A DNA stretch of 64,000 nucleotides from UBA4582 sp002389265 (GTDB lineage Bacteria; Pseudomonadota; Gammaproteobacteria; Pseudomonadales; Azotimanducaceae): NCBI GenBank assembly GCA_943788825.1, contig CALSRT010000001.1:223034-287033 (forward strand). Reading direction: 5' to 3'. This document shows positions 1 to 8,577 of the stretch, piece by piece (positions within the stretch are counted from its first letter, which is position 1; every line of letters begins with the position of its first letter). A program made the translations under genes and the position numbers. The notes below the pieces were generated by a model. That model saw nothing but the letters and a program-made list of their open reading frames with translations, did no database searches and had not been told where the DNA came from.

Positions 1-1317
1 AAACTGGATTATCATTTCGATCCCCAACACGAAGATGATGGGGTGAGTGTACAGGTGCCTGTCGCATTGTTGCGCCAAGTCTCTCGAGCTCAACTCGATT
101 GGGTGATACCCGGCTTGTTGCGAGAGAAATGTCTGGGGCTCATCAAGAGTCTGCCGAAAGCCTTGCGCAAAAAGTTTGTTCCTGCGCCCGAGTATGTGGA
201 CAAGGTGATGCCGCTGTTGAGTTATGACGGTCGCGAATTGTCGGTGGTGTTGGCTGAGAAACTATTTCGCCTGAATGGCACTCGAGTCAATGCCGATGAC
301 TTTGATGCAAACAGCCTTGATCAGCATCTGAAAATGAACATCAAGGTGCTCAATGATAAGGGCAAGGTGATCGGCAGCGCGCGTGATTTGACGCATTTAC
401 AGCAGGAGTTCGCCGCAGAAGCTGATCAAGGGTTCAATCAGCGGTCGCGTCTGGATATTGAGATCGAGGGTGCTGTCGATTGGCAATTTGGCGATCTGCC
501 CGAGTCGGTGCTGCTTGATCAGGCCGGCATTACGCTGAAGGGTTATCCGGCGATGATAGACCAGGTTGAAACGGTGGCTATACGCGTTATCGATAACGCT
601 GCCGAGGCTGAACGTTTGTCCCGGCAGGGTTTGCTGCGTCTGTTGATGTTGTGTCTGCCGGATCAGCGCAAGTATGTGAGTAAAAACATGCCGGGCTTTA
701 AGCAATTTTCGATTTACTACGCGACTCGAGGCAGCGGTGAAGAACTGCTTAAGGATCTTGTTGAGGCGGTGTTTCGCTTCACCTTTATCGAAGGCAAAGC
801 CTTGGTCAGAACGGCGCTCGAGTTTGAATCTAGGAAAAAGAGCAAGATTGAGCTGGTCAGCATCATGAATCAGACAGGGCGGCTGGTGGCAGAAATTTTG
901 AAGGCGGCGAATGAGGTTGAAAGGCAGTTAACCGTGGGTGAAAATAGTGTGAACCAGTCATCCAGGGCAGATCTGCGGGAGCAGCTGGCACAGTTGCTCG
1001 CGCCAGGTTTTATTCGGCGTGCCTCCTTGAAATGGCTGAAACAGTACCCGCGTTTTTTGCAGGCAATGCTTTATCGATTGGACAAAATGCAACATAACAT
1101 TGGCAAGGATCAACAGGCCATGAGTGAGGTGCGAAGTCATTGGCAGAGGTTTATAATGGCGGGCACGGTGGACGATGAAAACCTGCAAGACTATCGTTGG
1201 ATGATTGAAGAATACCGAGTATCCCTGTTTGCCCAGTCCTTGGGTACCAGCATGCCGGTCTCTGGTAAGCGTCTGGAGAAGGAGTGGCAGAAGTCGGGAC
1301 AGCGTAACGCAAGATGA
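1..1317 (+). CDS. hrpA: ATP-dependent RNA helicase HrpA, C-terminal part (5' truncated)
   Basis: The reading frame is open from base 1, so the gene starts before the window; only about 438 residues are seen. This stretch matches the HrpA-specific C-terminal DUF3418 region: an LDYHFDPQHEDDGV opening, the IPGL...LIKSLPKALRKKFVPAPEY segment, a PAMIDQ motif, and the terminal RWMIEEYRVSLFAQSLGT block before the stop. The DEAH helicase core lies upstream, outside the window. HrpA is a DEAH-box RNA helicase that in E. coli resolves stalled or collided ribosomes (family knowledge). The GTG at 43 is an internal codon, not the start. The next gene on the strand, mlaA, starts 90 bp downstream and is functionally unrelated. 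Confidence 0.95.
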   Translation, partial: KLDYHFDPQHEDDGVSVQVPVALLRQVSRAQLDWVIPGLLREKCLGLIKSLPKALRKKFVPAPEYVDKVMPLLSYDGRELSVVLAEKLFRLNGTRVNADDFDANSLDQHLKMNIKVLNDKGKVIGSARDLTHLQQEFAAEADQGFNQRSRLDIEIEGAVDWQFGDLPESVLLDQAGITLKGYPAMIDQVETVAIRVIDNAAEAERLSRQGLLRLLMLCLPDQRKYVSKNMPGFKQFSIYYATRGSGEELLKDLVEAVFRFTFIEGKALVRTALEFESRKKSKIELVSIMNQTGRLVAEILKAANEVERQLTVGENSVNQSSRADLREQLAQLLAPGFIRRASLKWLKQYPRFLQAMLYRLDKMQHNIGKDQQAMSEVRSHWQRFIMAGTVDDENLQDYRWMIEEYRVSLFAQSLGTSMPVSGKRLEKEWQKSGQRNAR

Positions 1318-1407
1318 TTGATGTCGCTGGCGACATGCGTGTTGGATCAAGACCAGATGAATCTTCCCTCGAGTTGTTTACCTTGATAAAACCTCTGAAT
1401 AAATATT

Positions 1408-2124
1408 ATGAATAAGTTGAAGAAGGAGTACTGCTTGAAACTAGTCTGGCTTGGAGTCGTGGCATTACAGTGTGTGCTGGCTCAGTCGGTCTATGCGGAT
1501 GTCGAGAATCCAGACCCGTGGGAAAGCGTTAATCGAATCACTCACGGGTTCAATGATGGTATCGATCGGGCTGTATTAAAGCCGGTGGCCAAAGCTTACA
1601 AAAATGTGGTGCCCGGTGGGGTGCGCCAGACTATTGGTCGGTTTTTTAGTAATCTCGATGAGTTTGGTAATGTCGCCAACAACTTATTACAGGGGAAGGC
1701 CAAATATGCCATGGGTAGTGCTGGGCGGCTGATGATTAACACCACCGTGGGGCTTGGCGGCTTGTTGGATCCAGCGACAGATATGGGTTTGCTGGCTCAT
1801 CCTGAAGATTTTAGCCAGACTTTTCGAGTCTGGGGTGTGCCGAATGGTCCTTATCTGGTGATCCCCTTTTTGGGTCCATCGACGGTCACCGATGCGGCGA
1901 GCTTGCCTCTAGACAGTGTCGTGGGGCCGTTACGTGATTACCACCCAGTACGGCACCGTAATACGCTCCGTGGCGTTGATCTTGTCGACGGCCGGGCCAG
2001 CGTTTTAGGTGCCGAGAGCGTCGTGTTCGGTGATCGGTACATCTTCTTCCGTGACGCTTATCTGCAGCGTCAAAATTATTTGGCGAAGGATGGTCAGGTG
2101 GTTGATGAATTCGATGATTTCTGA
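1408..2124 (+). CDS. mlaA: MlaA/VacJ family outer-membrane lipid asymmetry protein
   Basis: 238 residues. After an N-terminal export signal (hydrophobic stretch about residues 11-30, ending SVYA) comes the family hallmark NPDPWESVNRITHGFND, then the amphipathic donut-forming core with RFFSNLDEFGNVANNLLQGK, the GLLDPATDMGL loop and the GPYLVIPFLGPST motif. Family role: takes mislocalised phospholipids from the outer leaflet of the outer membrane and passes them to MlaC for retrograde transport. Oddity: the classical protein is a lipoprotein, but here the only nearby cysteine is preceded by Gln (ALQC), a poor lipobox; cleavage by signal peptidase I after YA looks more likely. No other mla gene is adjacent. 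Confidence 0.93.
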   Translation: MNKLKKEYCLKLVWLGVVALQCVLAQSVYADVENPDPWESVNRITHGFNDGIDRAVLKPVAKAYKNVVPGGVRQTIGRFFSNLDEFGNVANNLLQGKAKYAMGSAGRLMINTTVGLGGLLDPATDMGLLAHPEDFSQTFRVWGVPNGPYLVIPFLGPSTVTDAASLPLDSVVGPLRDYHPVRHRNTLRGVDLVDGRASVLGAESVVFGDRYIFFRDAYLQRQNYLAKDGQVVDEFDDF

Positions 2125-2272
2125 CTTTGGTCAAGGCGCTGTGTTGGCGCCGCTTGAAGGATTCTTCGATTTTAAGAAGCAGCGCGAATTATCGACGCTA
2201 ACTACTGGTAAACATTGATATTTAAGAGTAGAGTCGCTTGAATCATATTTGGCCTGCGTGCGAGCGTTGCTA

Positions 2273-3454
2273 ATGAAAGTCAGAAGCGGTGAGCTGCTAC
2301 TCTTAAGTCATGCAGCAGACACTCAAGACGAAATCGGAGATTTACTCGAAGGTAGTGGGTTTGACGTGGTTAACGTCACTACCGAAGAAGACTGTCTCGC
2401 GCGTCTGCAGTACAGCCGACCGGAAATATTATTGGTGTCCCTGGCGGGTCCCGCCATCTATCCTGATTCAACTTTGGTGACCTTACGTCAACAGGCGCCG
2501 CGACTCCCCATTGTATTGTTAGCGGATGCCTCGACGGTTCACCTCGTGGTTTCCGGGTTGAAACTGGGTGCTGATGATTACCTCATGTTGCCTCTCGGTG
2601 ATCCCGCCATTATGCATTATGTCCTGCACGATACGATTCAGCGAAAGCGTGAACTCAAGCGCCGACTCAACAATGAAAAAGCCCTGGCGAAATCCAATAA
2701 GATGCTACTGGAAAGCCTGCAACAGCTTGAGCAGGACCAGCAGGCCGGGTTTCGGGTCCAGCGGGGCTTGATGCCAGATACGCCTCTGATATTTGATAGT
2801 TTAACCTTCGAACATGTGATTCACCCGTCATTGATCTTGAGTGGCGATGCCATCGACTACTTTGAATTACCGGACCAGCGAATACTGTTTTATATCGCTG
2901 ATGTCTCCGGCCATGGTGCGGCTGGCGCCATCGTGACGGTGGTGCTGAAGGGCCTGTTCCAGCAGTTGGTCAGTGAGTATGAAATGCTGTCAATTACAGC
3001 CGCGAATGACATATTGAACTGGCTAAACCAGGAATTGCTGAAGGTTCATCTGGAACAACATGTGACCCTGTTCTTGGGCTTGATCAGTGAAGACCGTAAG
3101 ACCTTGGATTACAGTAATGCCGCCCATTTTCCCGGTACTATATTCTCTGGTGTTGAGGGTACTGACGGGGCTGAGTATCTCGAGTTGGGTGGTTTGCCGT
3201 TGGGCATTATAGCGACGGCGGATTACGTCGAACACACCGTGGCGCTGCCGAATAATTTTAGCTTGGTTATGTTTTCCGATGGCGTGTTTGAAATCATGCC
3301 CCAGGCGGGCTTGCAAGCCAAAGAAAAACACCTCGTATCACTGGTAAACTGCACCGGTGGAGGGTTAGACTGCCTCGCTGAAAAACTTGGCTTAAGCGAT
3401 GTCACGGATATACCCGATGATATTGCGATTTTTACAGTGACTAAGACTGGATAG
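2273..3454 (+). CDS. Response-regulator-like PP2C (SpoIIE/RsbU-type) serine phosphatase, HsbR-like
   Basis: About 393 residues from the ATG at 2273 (a TTG at 2249 is possible but has no clear ribosome site). Residues about 1-120 have a receiver fold, then a coiled-coil linker (QRKRELKRRLNNEKALAKSN), then a SpoIIE/PP2C phosphatase domain with metal-binding motifs SGDAIDYF, IADVSGHGAAGA, MFSDGVFE and a final DDIAIFTV. Such enzymes dephosphorylate a STAS anti-sigma antagonist; the next gene encodes exactly that, so the pair resembles HsbR-HsbA partner switching in Pseudomonas (family knowledge). Oddity: the receiver lacks its key residues. The acidic pair is SH, the phospho-acceptor position reads LLVSLAG, and the conserved Lys position reads LPLGD. 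It is therefore probably a pseudo-receiver. No HATPase kinase domain is present. Confidence 0.88.
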   Translation: MKVRSGELLLLSHAADTQDEIGDLLEGSGFDVVNVTTEEDCLARLQYSRPEILLVSLAGPAIYPDSTLVTLRQQAPRLPIVLLADASTVHLVVSGLKLGADDYLMLPLGDPAIMHYVLHDTIQRKRELKRRLNNEKALAKSNKMLLESLQQLEQDQQAGFRVQRGLMPDTPLIFDSLTFEHVIHPSLILSGDAIDYFELPDQRILFYIADVSGHGAAGAIVTVVLKGLFQQLVSEYEMLSITAANDILNWLNQELLKVHLEQHVTLFLGLISEDRKTLDYSNAAHFPGTIFSGVEGTDGAEYLELGGLPLGIIATADYVEHTVALPNNFSLVMFSDGVFEIMPQAGLQAKEKHLVSLVNCTGGGLDCLAEKLGLSDVTDIPDDIAIFTVTKTG

Positions 3455-3459
3455 TGGTT

Positions 3460-3984
3460 ATGAGCAAAATACTTTTTGCTGATCAAGATGGCGTTCAAGT
3501 TCTGCAATTTTTTGGCGATGTGAGAGTGTGCCTTGGCCCGACAATTTCAACTTACCTCGCCAGTATCGATAAACATCGTGGTGTCAGAGCCATTGTTATC
3601 GATCTTCGTGAGACTACTGGTATTGACAGCACCAGCTTGGGCTTGCTCGCTAAAATCTCTCTCCGTAGTCAAGACCAGTTTAAAACCCTTCCCACTATCG
3701 TCTCCACGAATGCAGATATCAATCGAATATTGCTCAGTATGGGCTTTGATCAAATATTTTTGATTGATCAAGAAGCGCAATACGACTGCGATCAGTTCGG
3801 CGAGCTGCCACCGAAAATTGTTTCTGAGGCGGTCCTTCGGGAGCAAGTGCTTGAGGCCCACAAGACGCTGATGGGGCTTAATGAGAATAACCTGATAGCA
3901 TTCCAGGACCTTGTCGCAGCCTTAGAGCAGGAGCAAGGTCAGGCGTGTGGTGCTCAACCCCGCAAGGCCCGTGCTGCAGGCTGA
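3460..3984 (+). CDS. STAS-domain anti-sigma factor antagonist, HsbA-like
   Basis: 175 residues from the ATG at 3460, six bases after the phosphatase stop; the in-frame GTG at 3454 is a weaker start. A STAS domain covers about residues 1-110 with the phospho-site motif IDSTSLGLLAKI (Ser near 57), followed by a helical tail containing VLEAHKTLMGLNENN, a segment recalled from HsbA-type proteins and absent from minimal SpoIIAA. Role by family: in the unphosphorylated state it binds a partner, such as an anti-sigma factor or diguanylate cyclase, switching motility or biofilm output; the neighbouring PP2C phosphatase would set its state. The partner kinase is not in this window. The last 15 residues are Ala/Arg-rich and may be disordered. 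Confidence 0.87.
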   Translation: MSKILFADQDGVQVLQFFGDVRVCLGPTISTYLASIDKHRGVRAIVIDLRETTGIDSTSLGLLAKISLRSQDQFKTLPTIVSTNADINRILLSMGFDQIFLIDQEAQYDCDQFGELPPKIVSEAVLREQVLEAHKTLMGLNENNLIAFQDLVAALEQEQGQACGAQPRKARAAG

Positions 3985-4075
3985 ATGCTAGGGTCTTATT
4001 GCGGCTAGTTCTTGGTGTTCGTTTCCGCGTTCAACCCTGCACTGTCAATCCTTGCATTCAGTCGCTGCCGCGCAT

Positions 4076-4540
4076 CTAAGATGGCGTCTGCCGGGCTCGC
4101 AGTTTGGCCTTGATAAAATCTGAGTGAGCAACGTGTAGCAGGCCGGAAAGCTTACGAATAAATTGTTCTTCGTATTTGTCCAAGCGGCCATCGGCGAATG
4201 CTACCCGCCAGAGTTGCTCTACCAAATGAATCTTGTCGTCGTGGCTATAGTGTTGATTCACCAGTTGCGTGAACTGAAACACATCGTTTGCTTCATCCGA
4301 TGCGGCCCCTGCTAATTCCAGTAATTCGAGTAAGTCGGCTTCGTCCAGCGCGAAGGTGTCGCGCAGCAGACTCATGATCAGGTCACGCTCCTGATCGTCG
4401 GCGTCAAAGTCGGCTCGAGACAACTCGAGTAACAATGCCGCCATGGCGAACTGCAGCGAGCGGGCATTATTGTCACTGTTGTCATTTCTGTCTGAAGGCA
4501 ACAGCTTTTCATCAAAAAAGCGTTTAATTTTATCGAGCAT
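4076..4540 (-). CDS. TerB-like (tellurite-resistance TerB fold) protein
   Basis: 154 residues, all-helical and acidic. The segment LLLELSRADFDADDQERDLIMSLL and the later LWRVAFADGRLDKYEEQFIRKLSGLL are the two internal repeats of the TerB/DjlA-like fold, each with an acidic potential metal site. There is no signal peptide. The start is 14 bp after the dusA stop on the same strand, so the two are probably cotranscribed. TerB-fold proteins without the rest of a ter cluster are common in gammaproteobacteria and their function is not established; tellurite resistance should not be inferred from the name. Confidence 0.85.
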   Translation of the reverse strand: MLDKIKRFFDEKLLPSDRNDNSDNNARSLQFAMAALLLELSRADFDADDQERDLIMSLLRDTFALDEADLLELLELAGAASDEANDVFQFTQLVNQHYSHDDKIHLVEQLWRVAFADGRLDKYEEQFIRKLSGLLHVAHSDFIKAKLRARQTPS

Positions 4541-4554
4541 GGATGAGGGTATCC

Positions 4555-5625
4555 CTATTGGTATTGCTGTTGTCGAGCCTGTTGCGCAACAAAGGTTTCT
4601 GCTGCTTCGGCATGGTGGCAGAGCCCGGCTTCCGCGAGTGCCTGCTCTACGACTTCAGTGCCACTGCCCGTTTCAAACATGTGTGCACCGAGATAGCGGC
4701 GGAAACTGCGGGCGCCACGAATGCCTGTGAACAAGCCCATTAGATGCCTGACCATATGTTTCAGGGGCTCGCCGGTCTCAATATTTCGCACCATATAGTC
4801 CGTATAGTCTGCCAGCGCTGTCAGCCTGTCCATTGAGATGTGCTGGTACAGCGCCCATTCAAGTTCTGCGAGCAGGTAAGGGTTGGAGTAGGGCGCACGC
4901 CCAAGCATCAAACCGTCAACTTTCGGTAAAACCGCCAAAGCAGTGGCGGTATCGTTGATACCGCCATTGAGAATAAACTGGCAGTCAGGAAAGTCGGCCT
5001 TGATGCGGTAGACGTAGTCGTACTTCAGTGGCGGAATTTCGCGATTGTCCTTGGGTGATAGGCCGCCGAGAATAGCCTTGCGGGCATGGATGATGAAAAC
5101 TCGGCAGCCGGCTTCACGAACGGTCTCGATAAAATGATGAAAGTGCTCATAGTCGTCTTGATCATTGAGGCCGATGCGGGTTTTGACGGTCACCGGAATC
5201 TTGACCTCAGCTTGCATGGCGGCCACACATTCGGCGACCAGGGCCGGTGTAGCGATGAGGCAAGCGCCGATGCCACCAGACTGAACTCGATCGCTGGGAC
5301 AACCCACATTCAGATTGACCTCTTGGTAACCGGCATCTTCCACCATGCGGGCGCAGGCTGCCAGATCTCTGGGATCGTTGCCGCCCAGTTGCAGGGCGCA
5401 GGGCTCGTCGCCACCATGGCGGAGAAAGTGCTCGGCCTTGCCGTAGAGCAAGGCGCCTGTGACCAGCATTTCTGAGTACATCAGGGTGTTGGGTGACAGC
5501 AACCGAAACAGGTACCGACAGTGACGGTCGGTGCAGCCCATCATGGGCGCCAGGCTCAGGGTGCGATCCAGGGGCGCAGGTGTACCAGGATTTGTAGTAG
5601 ATTTATTCTGTGTATTGAGCCCCAT
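4555..5625 (-). CDS. dusA: tRNA-dihydrouridine(20/20a) synthase DusA
   Basis: FMN-dependent enzyme reducing uridine 20/20a in the tRNA D-loop with NADPH. The TIM-barrel opening LSLAPMMGCTDRHCRYLFR, the catalytic-loop motif NVGCPSDRVQSGGIGACL containing the proton-donor Cys, VKTRIGLND, FIIHARKAILGGLSPK, and NGGIN...VDGLMLGRAPYSNPYL are all classical DusA. The frame stays open to 5700; the ATG at 5625 gives 356 residues, close to the family size, whereas the 5700 start would add an unconserved tail. It is divergent from gltX and followed by the TerB-like gene. Confidence 0.95.
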   Translation of the reverse strand: MGLNTQNKSTTNPGTPAPLDRTLSLAPMMGCTDRHCRYLFRLLSPNTLMYSEMLVTGALLYGKAEHFLRHGGDEPCALQLGGNDPRDLAACARMVEDAGYQEVNLNVGCPSDRVQSGGIGACLIATPALVAECVAAMQAEVKIPVTVKTRIGLNDQDDYEHFHHFIETVREAGCRVFIIHARKAILGGLSPKDNREIPPLKYDYVYRIKADFPDCQFILNGGINDTATALAVLPKVDGLMLGRAPYSNPYLLAELEWALYQHISMDRLTALADYTDYMVRNIETGEPLKHMVRHLMGLFTGIRGARSFRRYLGAHMFETGSGTEVVEQALAEAGLCHHAEAAETFVAQQARQQQYQ

Positions 5626-5777
5626 GGGGTTGGGCTCGATTAGAGACCTATCAAGCATGTCAGAATCGCAATTAATGTTCGTCAGGGAATAGTGTAACAT
5701 CTGTGGCCGTTTGCATGTATTCGCTCGTGGCCTGGTTTTTAGTGCCAGCCGGGAAGCTCAGTCAGGGAAAAGTCGTT

Positions 5778-7271
5778 ATGGAAGCCAGAAAAGTCAGAAC
5801 CCGAGTCGCGCCGTCACCCACCGGTGATCCCCATGTGGGTACCGCCTATATGGCGTTATTCAGCTTGTGTTTCGCGCATCAGCATGGGGGCCAGTTTGTG
5901 CTGCGTATAGAAGATACGGATGCGGCCCGCAGCACCCCTGAATCGGAAGCGAAGATCCTCGACTCCCTGCGTTGGCTGGGTCTGGACTGGGACGAGGGTC
6001 CAGACAAAGGTGGGCCCTATGGTCCCTATCGGCAGAGCGAACGCAAGGCGATCTATGGGGGTTACGCTCAGACACTGATCGATGCTGGGCACGCCTTTCC
6101 CTGCTTTTGTACCAGCGAGCGGCTGGACGAAATGCGGCGTGAGCAGATGCAGCGAGGCGAAACAGCCCGTTACGATGGTCATTGCATGCATCTGCCGCCG
6201 GCCGAGGTGGCCACGCGCCTGGCGAATGAGGCTCATGTCGTGGCGCATGAAGGTGCCGGCCACAGGTACCTGTATTGTCAACGATCGACTACGAGGTGAG
6301 ATTGAGATCGACTGGGCGCAGATCGATATGCAGGTCTTGATGAAGACCGATGGCAACCCGACCTATCATCTGGCCGTGGTGGTTGATGACCATTTGATGG
6401 AGATCACGCCATATTATTCGAGGTGAAGAGTGGATTAACTCGGCGCCCAAACATGTGCTGTTGTATGAATATTTTGGCTGGGAGATGCCAGAAATTATTC
6501 ATATGCCGTTATTGCGCAATCCTGACAAGAGTAAGTTGAGCAAACGTAAGAACCCCACCAGTATTGGTTTTTATGAGCGCATGGGATTCCTGCCGGAGGC
6601 CGTGCTCAACTATTTGGGTATGCTCGGTTGGAGCATGCCCGACGGCGAAGAGAAATTTTCCTTGGATGAGATGATCAAGCAGTTTGATCTCAGCCGTATT
6701 TCATTAGGTGCGCCAGTGTTCGATATTGCCAAGCTGAAGTGGCTTAACGGCCGTTGGCTGCGAGAAAACCTCAGTGACGAGACCTTTGCCGACAAAATTA
6801 TCGAGTGGGCCTACAATCGGGAAAATTTGCTGAAGGTAATCCCATTGATCAAAGAGCGAGTCGATGTGTTTTCTGACGTCGGGCCCATGGCGGCTTTTTT
6901 GGTGGATGGTCTGCCGGCTTATGACGAATCGACATTCAATACCAAACATCAGTCGCTGGAAGAGATCAAACGGATCCTGCAGTTCGCCGTCTGGCGAGCC
7001 GAAGCGCTGAACGACTGGCAGCACGATACCTTGAATCAATTGTTTGTTGATCTGGCTGAGGCGCTAACAATGAAAATTCGAGATGTGCTGGGGCCGGTGT
7101 TTGTCGCCATCTCTGGCAAGCCCGTGTCGCCGCCGTTGTTCGGATTCCATGGCGTTGATTGGACCTGATATGAGTCGTGCGCGCTTGCGCCATGCCATTG
7201 AGGTTCTGGGCGGCGTGTCAAAGAAACAGCTAAAGAAGCTTGAGAAGGAATATGCTGGATTGGCGGCTTAG
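5778..7271 (+). CDS. gltX: Glutamyl-tRNA synthetase, interrupted by three one-base frameshifts
   Basis: Class I glutamyl-tRNA synthetase of about 496 residues if read through three breaks. The ATG at 5778 precedes EARKVRTRVAPSPTGDPHVGT (HIGH-type motif). A zinc-type CFC...YDGHC pattern and the KSKLSKRK motif (KMSKS-type) follow. Frame changes: extra G near 6242-6243 (restores HVVRMKVPATG), extra C at 6409-6410 (restores MEITHIIRGEEWINSAPKH) and extra G at 7142-7143 (restores PPLFDSMALIGPDMSR). Each is a single base added to a doublet, and conservation is intact on both sides. The gene is normally essential, so sequencing error or a second intact copy elsewhere are the main explanations. Divergent from dusA. 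Confidence 0.9.
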
Positions 7272-7291
7272 CTAAATTAGCGCAGTCCAAG

Positions 7292-7338
7292 GCAGTTCAA
7301 GATAGCAGTTCAAGATAGCAGTTCAAGATAGCTGTTCC
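7292..7338. repeat. 13-bp tandem repeat, three copies
   Basis: The unit GCAGTTCAAGATA occurs three times head to tail (7292-7330), followed by a degenerate partial copy. It sits just after the gltX stop. It has no coding potential and no dyad symmetry; it is one of several short intergenic arrays in the window. Confidence 0.9.
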
Positions 7339-7353
7339 AAATATCCAAATAGT

Positions 7354-7384
7354 GGGCCAGGCATACGGTTGCATGTGCTGGCCC
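7354..7384. other. Inverted repeat / weak stem-loop after gltX
   Basis: GGGCCAG at 7354-7360 pairs with CTGGCCC at 7378-7384 around a 17-nt loop that can pair a little further (CAT/ATG). No T-run follows, so a rho-independent terminator is not well supported. It lies in the 401-bp gene-free stretch 7272-7672, which otherwise holds only two tandem-repeat arrays. Confidence 0.4.
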
Positions 7385-7633
7385 GCTATTCTGAGTCAAA
7401 CAACAGAGCGATTGGCTAGATTGACTCATTGCCTGACTGCACTTAGAGCGTGAACATACCCGCGCAGGTTGCTGCTGTAGGTGTGCCAGTCAGTGCCGTT
7501 GCCGCCGGCCAGAGAAATAATGATAGTTCCTGCTGCGGCAGAAACTCAGGATAGTTCTCGCAAGATTTAATTCTGCTGTTTTGACAATCATCAGTTGTTA
7601 GTACCTCGTGCGTATCTAGGGTCTGTGATCGTG

Positions 7634-7665
7634 CTATCACAACTAACTATCACAACTAACTATCA
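7634..7665. repeat. 13-bp tandem repeat, 2.5 copies, just upstream of fghA
   Basis: CTATCACAACTAA is present twice in full (7634-7659) plus CTATCA. It ends 7 bp before the chosen fghA start at 7673, so a change in copy number would alter the leader or ribosome-binding region. It resembles the other 13-14 bp arrays between genes in this window. Confidence 0.85.
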
Positions 7666-7672
7666 GTCAGGA

Positions 7673-8521
7673 ATGAATGTGGAAAAAATCAGTGATCATC
7701 GATGTTTTGGCGGGCAGCAGTTGCAGTACAGCCATTTTTCAGGCGTTTTGCAGTGTCAAATGCAGTTCTCGATTTTTCTGCCAGCGCAGGCGCAATCGGC
7801 ACCCGTACCTGTAATCTATTGGCTATCGGGATTGACCTGCACCGACCAGAATTTCGTGACTAAGGCCGGCGCTCAGGCCTATGCGGCGCTTCATGGCATT
7901 GCTATTGTCTGCCCGGATACCAGTCCCCGTGGGGCTGATGTGGCCGACGATGCTGAAGGAGCCTGGGATTTTGGCTTGGGGGCCGGATTTTATGTGAATG
8001 CCACGCAGATGCCTTGGGCAAGCCACTACCAGATGTATGATTACGTTGTGGATGAGTTGCCCGAATTGGTGAGCTCAAACTTTCCCATCGATTCGGCTCG
8101 AGTGAGTATTTCGGGACATTCCATGGGTGGCCATGGCGCCCTGATGATTGCCTTACGCAATCCAGAGCGGTTTCGCAGCGCCTCAGCCTTCGCGCCTATT
8201 GTCTCACCGCTGCATTGCCCTTGGGGTGAGAAAGCGCTGAGTCACTACTTAGGGGCTGACCGTTCCACCTGGCGCCAATACGATACCTGTGCCTTGCTGG
8301 AAGCTAGCCGGCGCCAAATACCGCTGTTGATTGATCAGGGCACCGCTGATGATTTTCTTGCGGTGCAGCTCAAAACCCAAATGCTGGTAGATTCGGCGGC
8401 GAAAGCTAATTACCCCGTTGAGGTGCGGATGCAGCCGGGGTATGACCATTCCTTTTATTTCATCAGCAGCTTTATTGCCGAGCATATGGCTTTTCATGCT
8501 AGACATCTGCTGATACCTTAG
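7673..8521 (+). CDS. fghA: S-formylglutathione hydrolase
   Basis: 282 residues from the ATG at 7673 (GTCAGGA just upstream is a weak ribosome site); the frame is open further upstream but that part reads through a tandem repeat. Esterase D family: YWLSGLTCTDQNF, the nucleophile elbow SGHSMGGHGAL, a late acid region and the His in GYDHSFYFI form the alpha/beta-hydrolase triad. It hydrolyses S-formylglutathione to formate and glutathione, the second step of glutathione-dependent formaldehyde detoxification. The usual partner, a class III alcohol dehydrogenase, is not in this window. Confidence 0.95.
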   Translation: MNVEKISDHRCFGGQQLQYSHFSGVLQCQMQFSIFLPAQAQSAPVPVIYWLSGLTCTDQNFVTKAGAQAYAALHGIAIVCPDTSPRGADVADDAEGAWDFGLGAGFYVNATQMPWASHYQMYDYVVDELPELVSSNFPIDSARVSISGHSMGGHGALMIALRNPERFRSASAFAPIVSPLHCPWGEKALSHYLGADRSTWRQYDTCALLEASRRQIPLLIDQGTADDFLAVQLKTQMLVDSAAKANYPVEVRMQPGYDHSFYFISSFIAEHMAFHARHLLIP

Positions 8522-8530
8522 CTCCGGGTT

Positions 8531-8575
8531 CTGCGCTGCGGGCTATCAACCTGCAGCGCAGTGGGGTTCCGGTTT
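8531..8575. terminator. Likely hairpin terminator between convergent fghA and nitronate monooxygenase genes
   Basis: CTGCGCTGC (8531-8539) and GCAGCGCAG (8553-8561) form a perfect 9-bp stem with a 13-nt loop; a T7 run follows about 12 nt later. It lies between two genes that converge. The distance from stem to T-run is longer than ideal. Confidence 0.55.
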
Positions 8576-8577
8576 TT

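Noticed and set aside
958..1350. Minus-strand frame inside hrpA
   Set aside because: Shadow of the conserved HrpA C-terminal coding frame, with no motif of its own.
4076..4540. Tellurite resistance determinant
   Set aside because: Only a lone TerB-fold gene is present with no terC, terD or terZ, so resistance is not supported.
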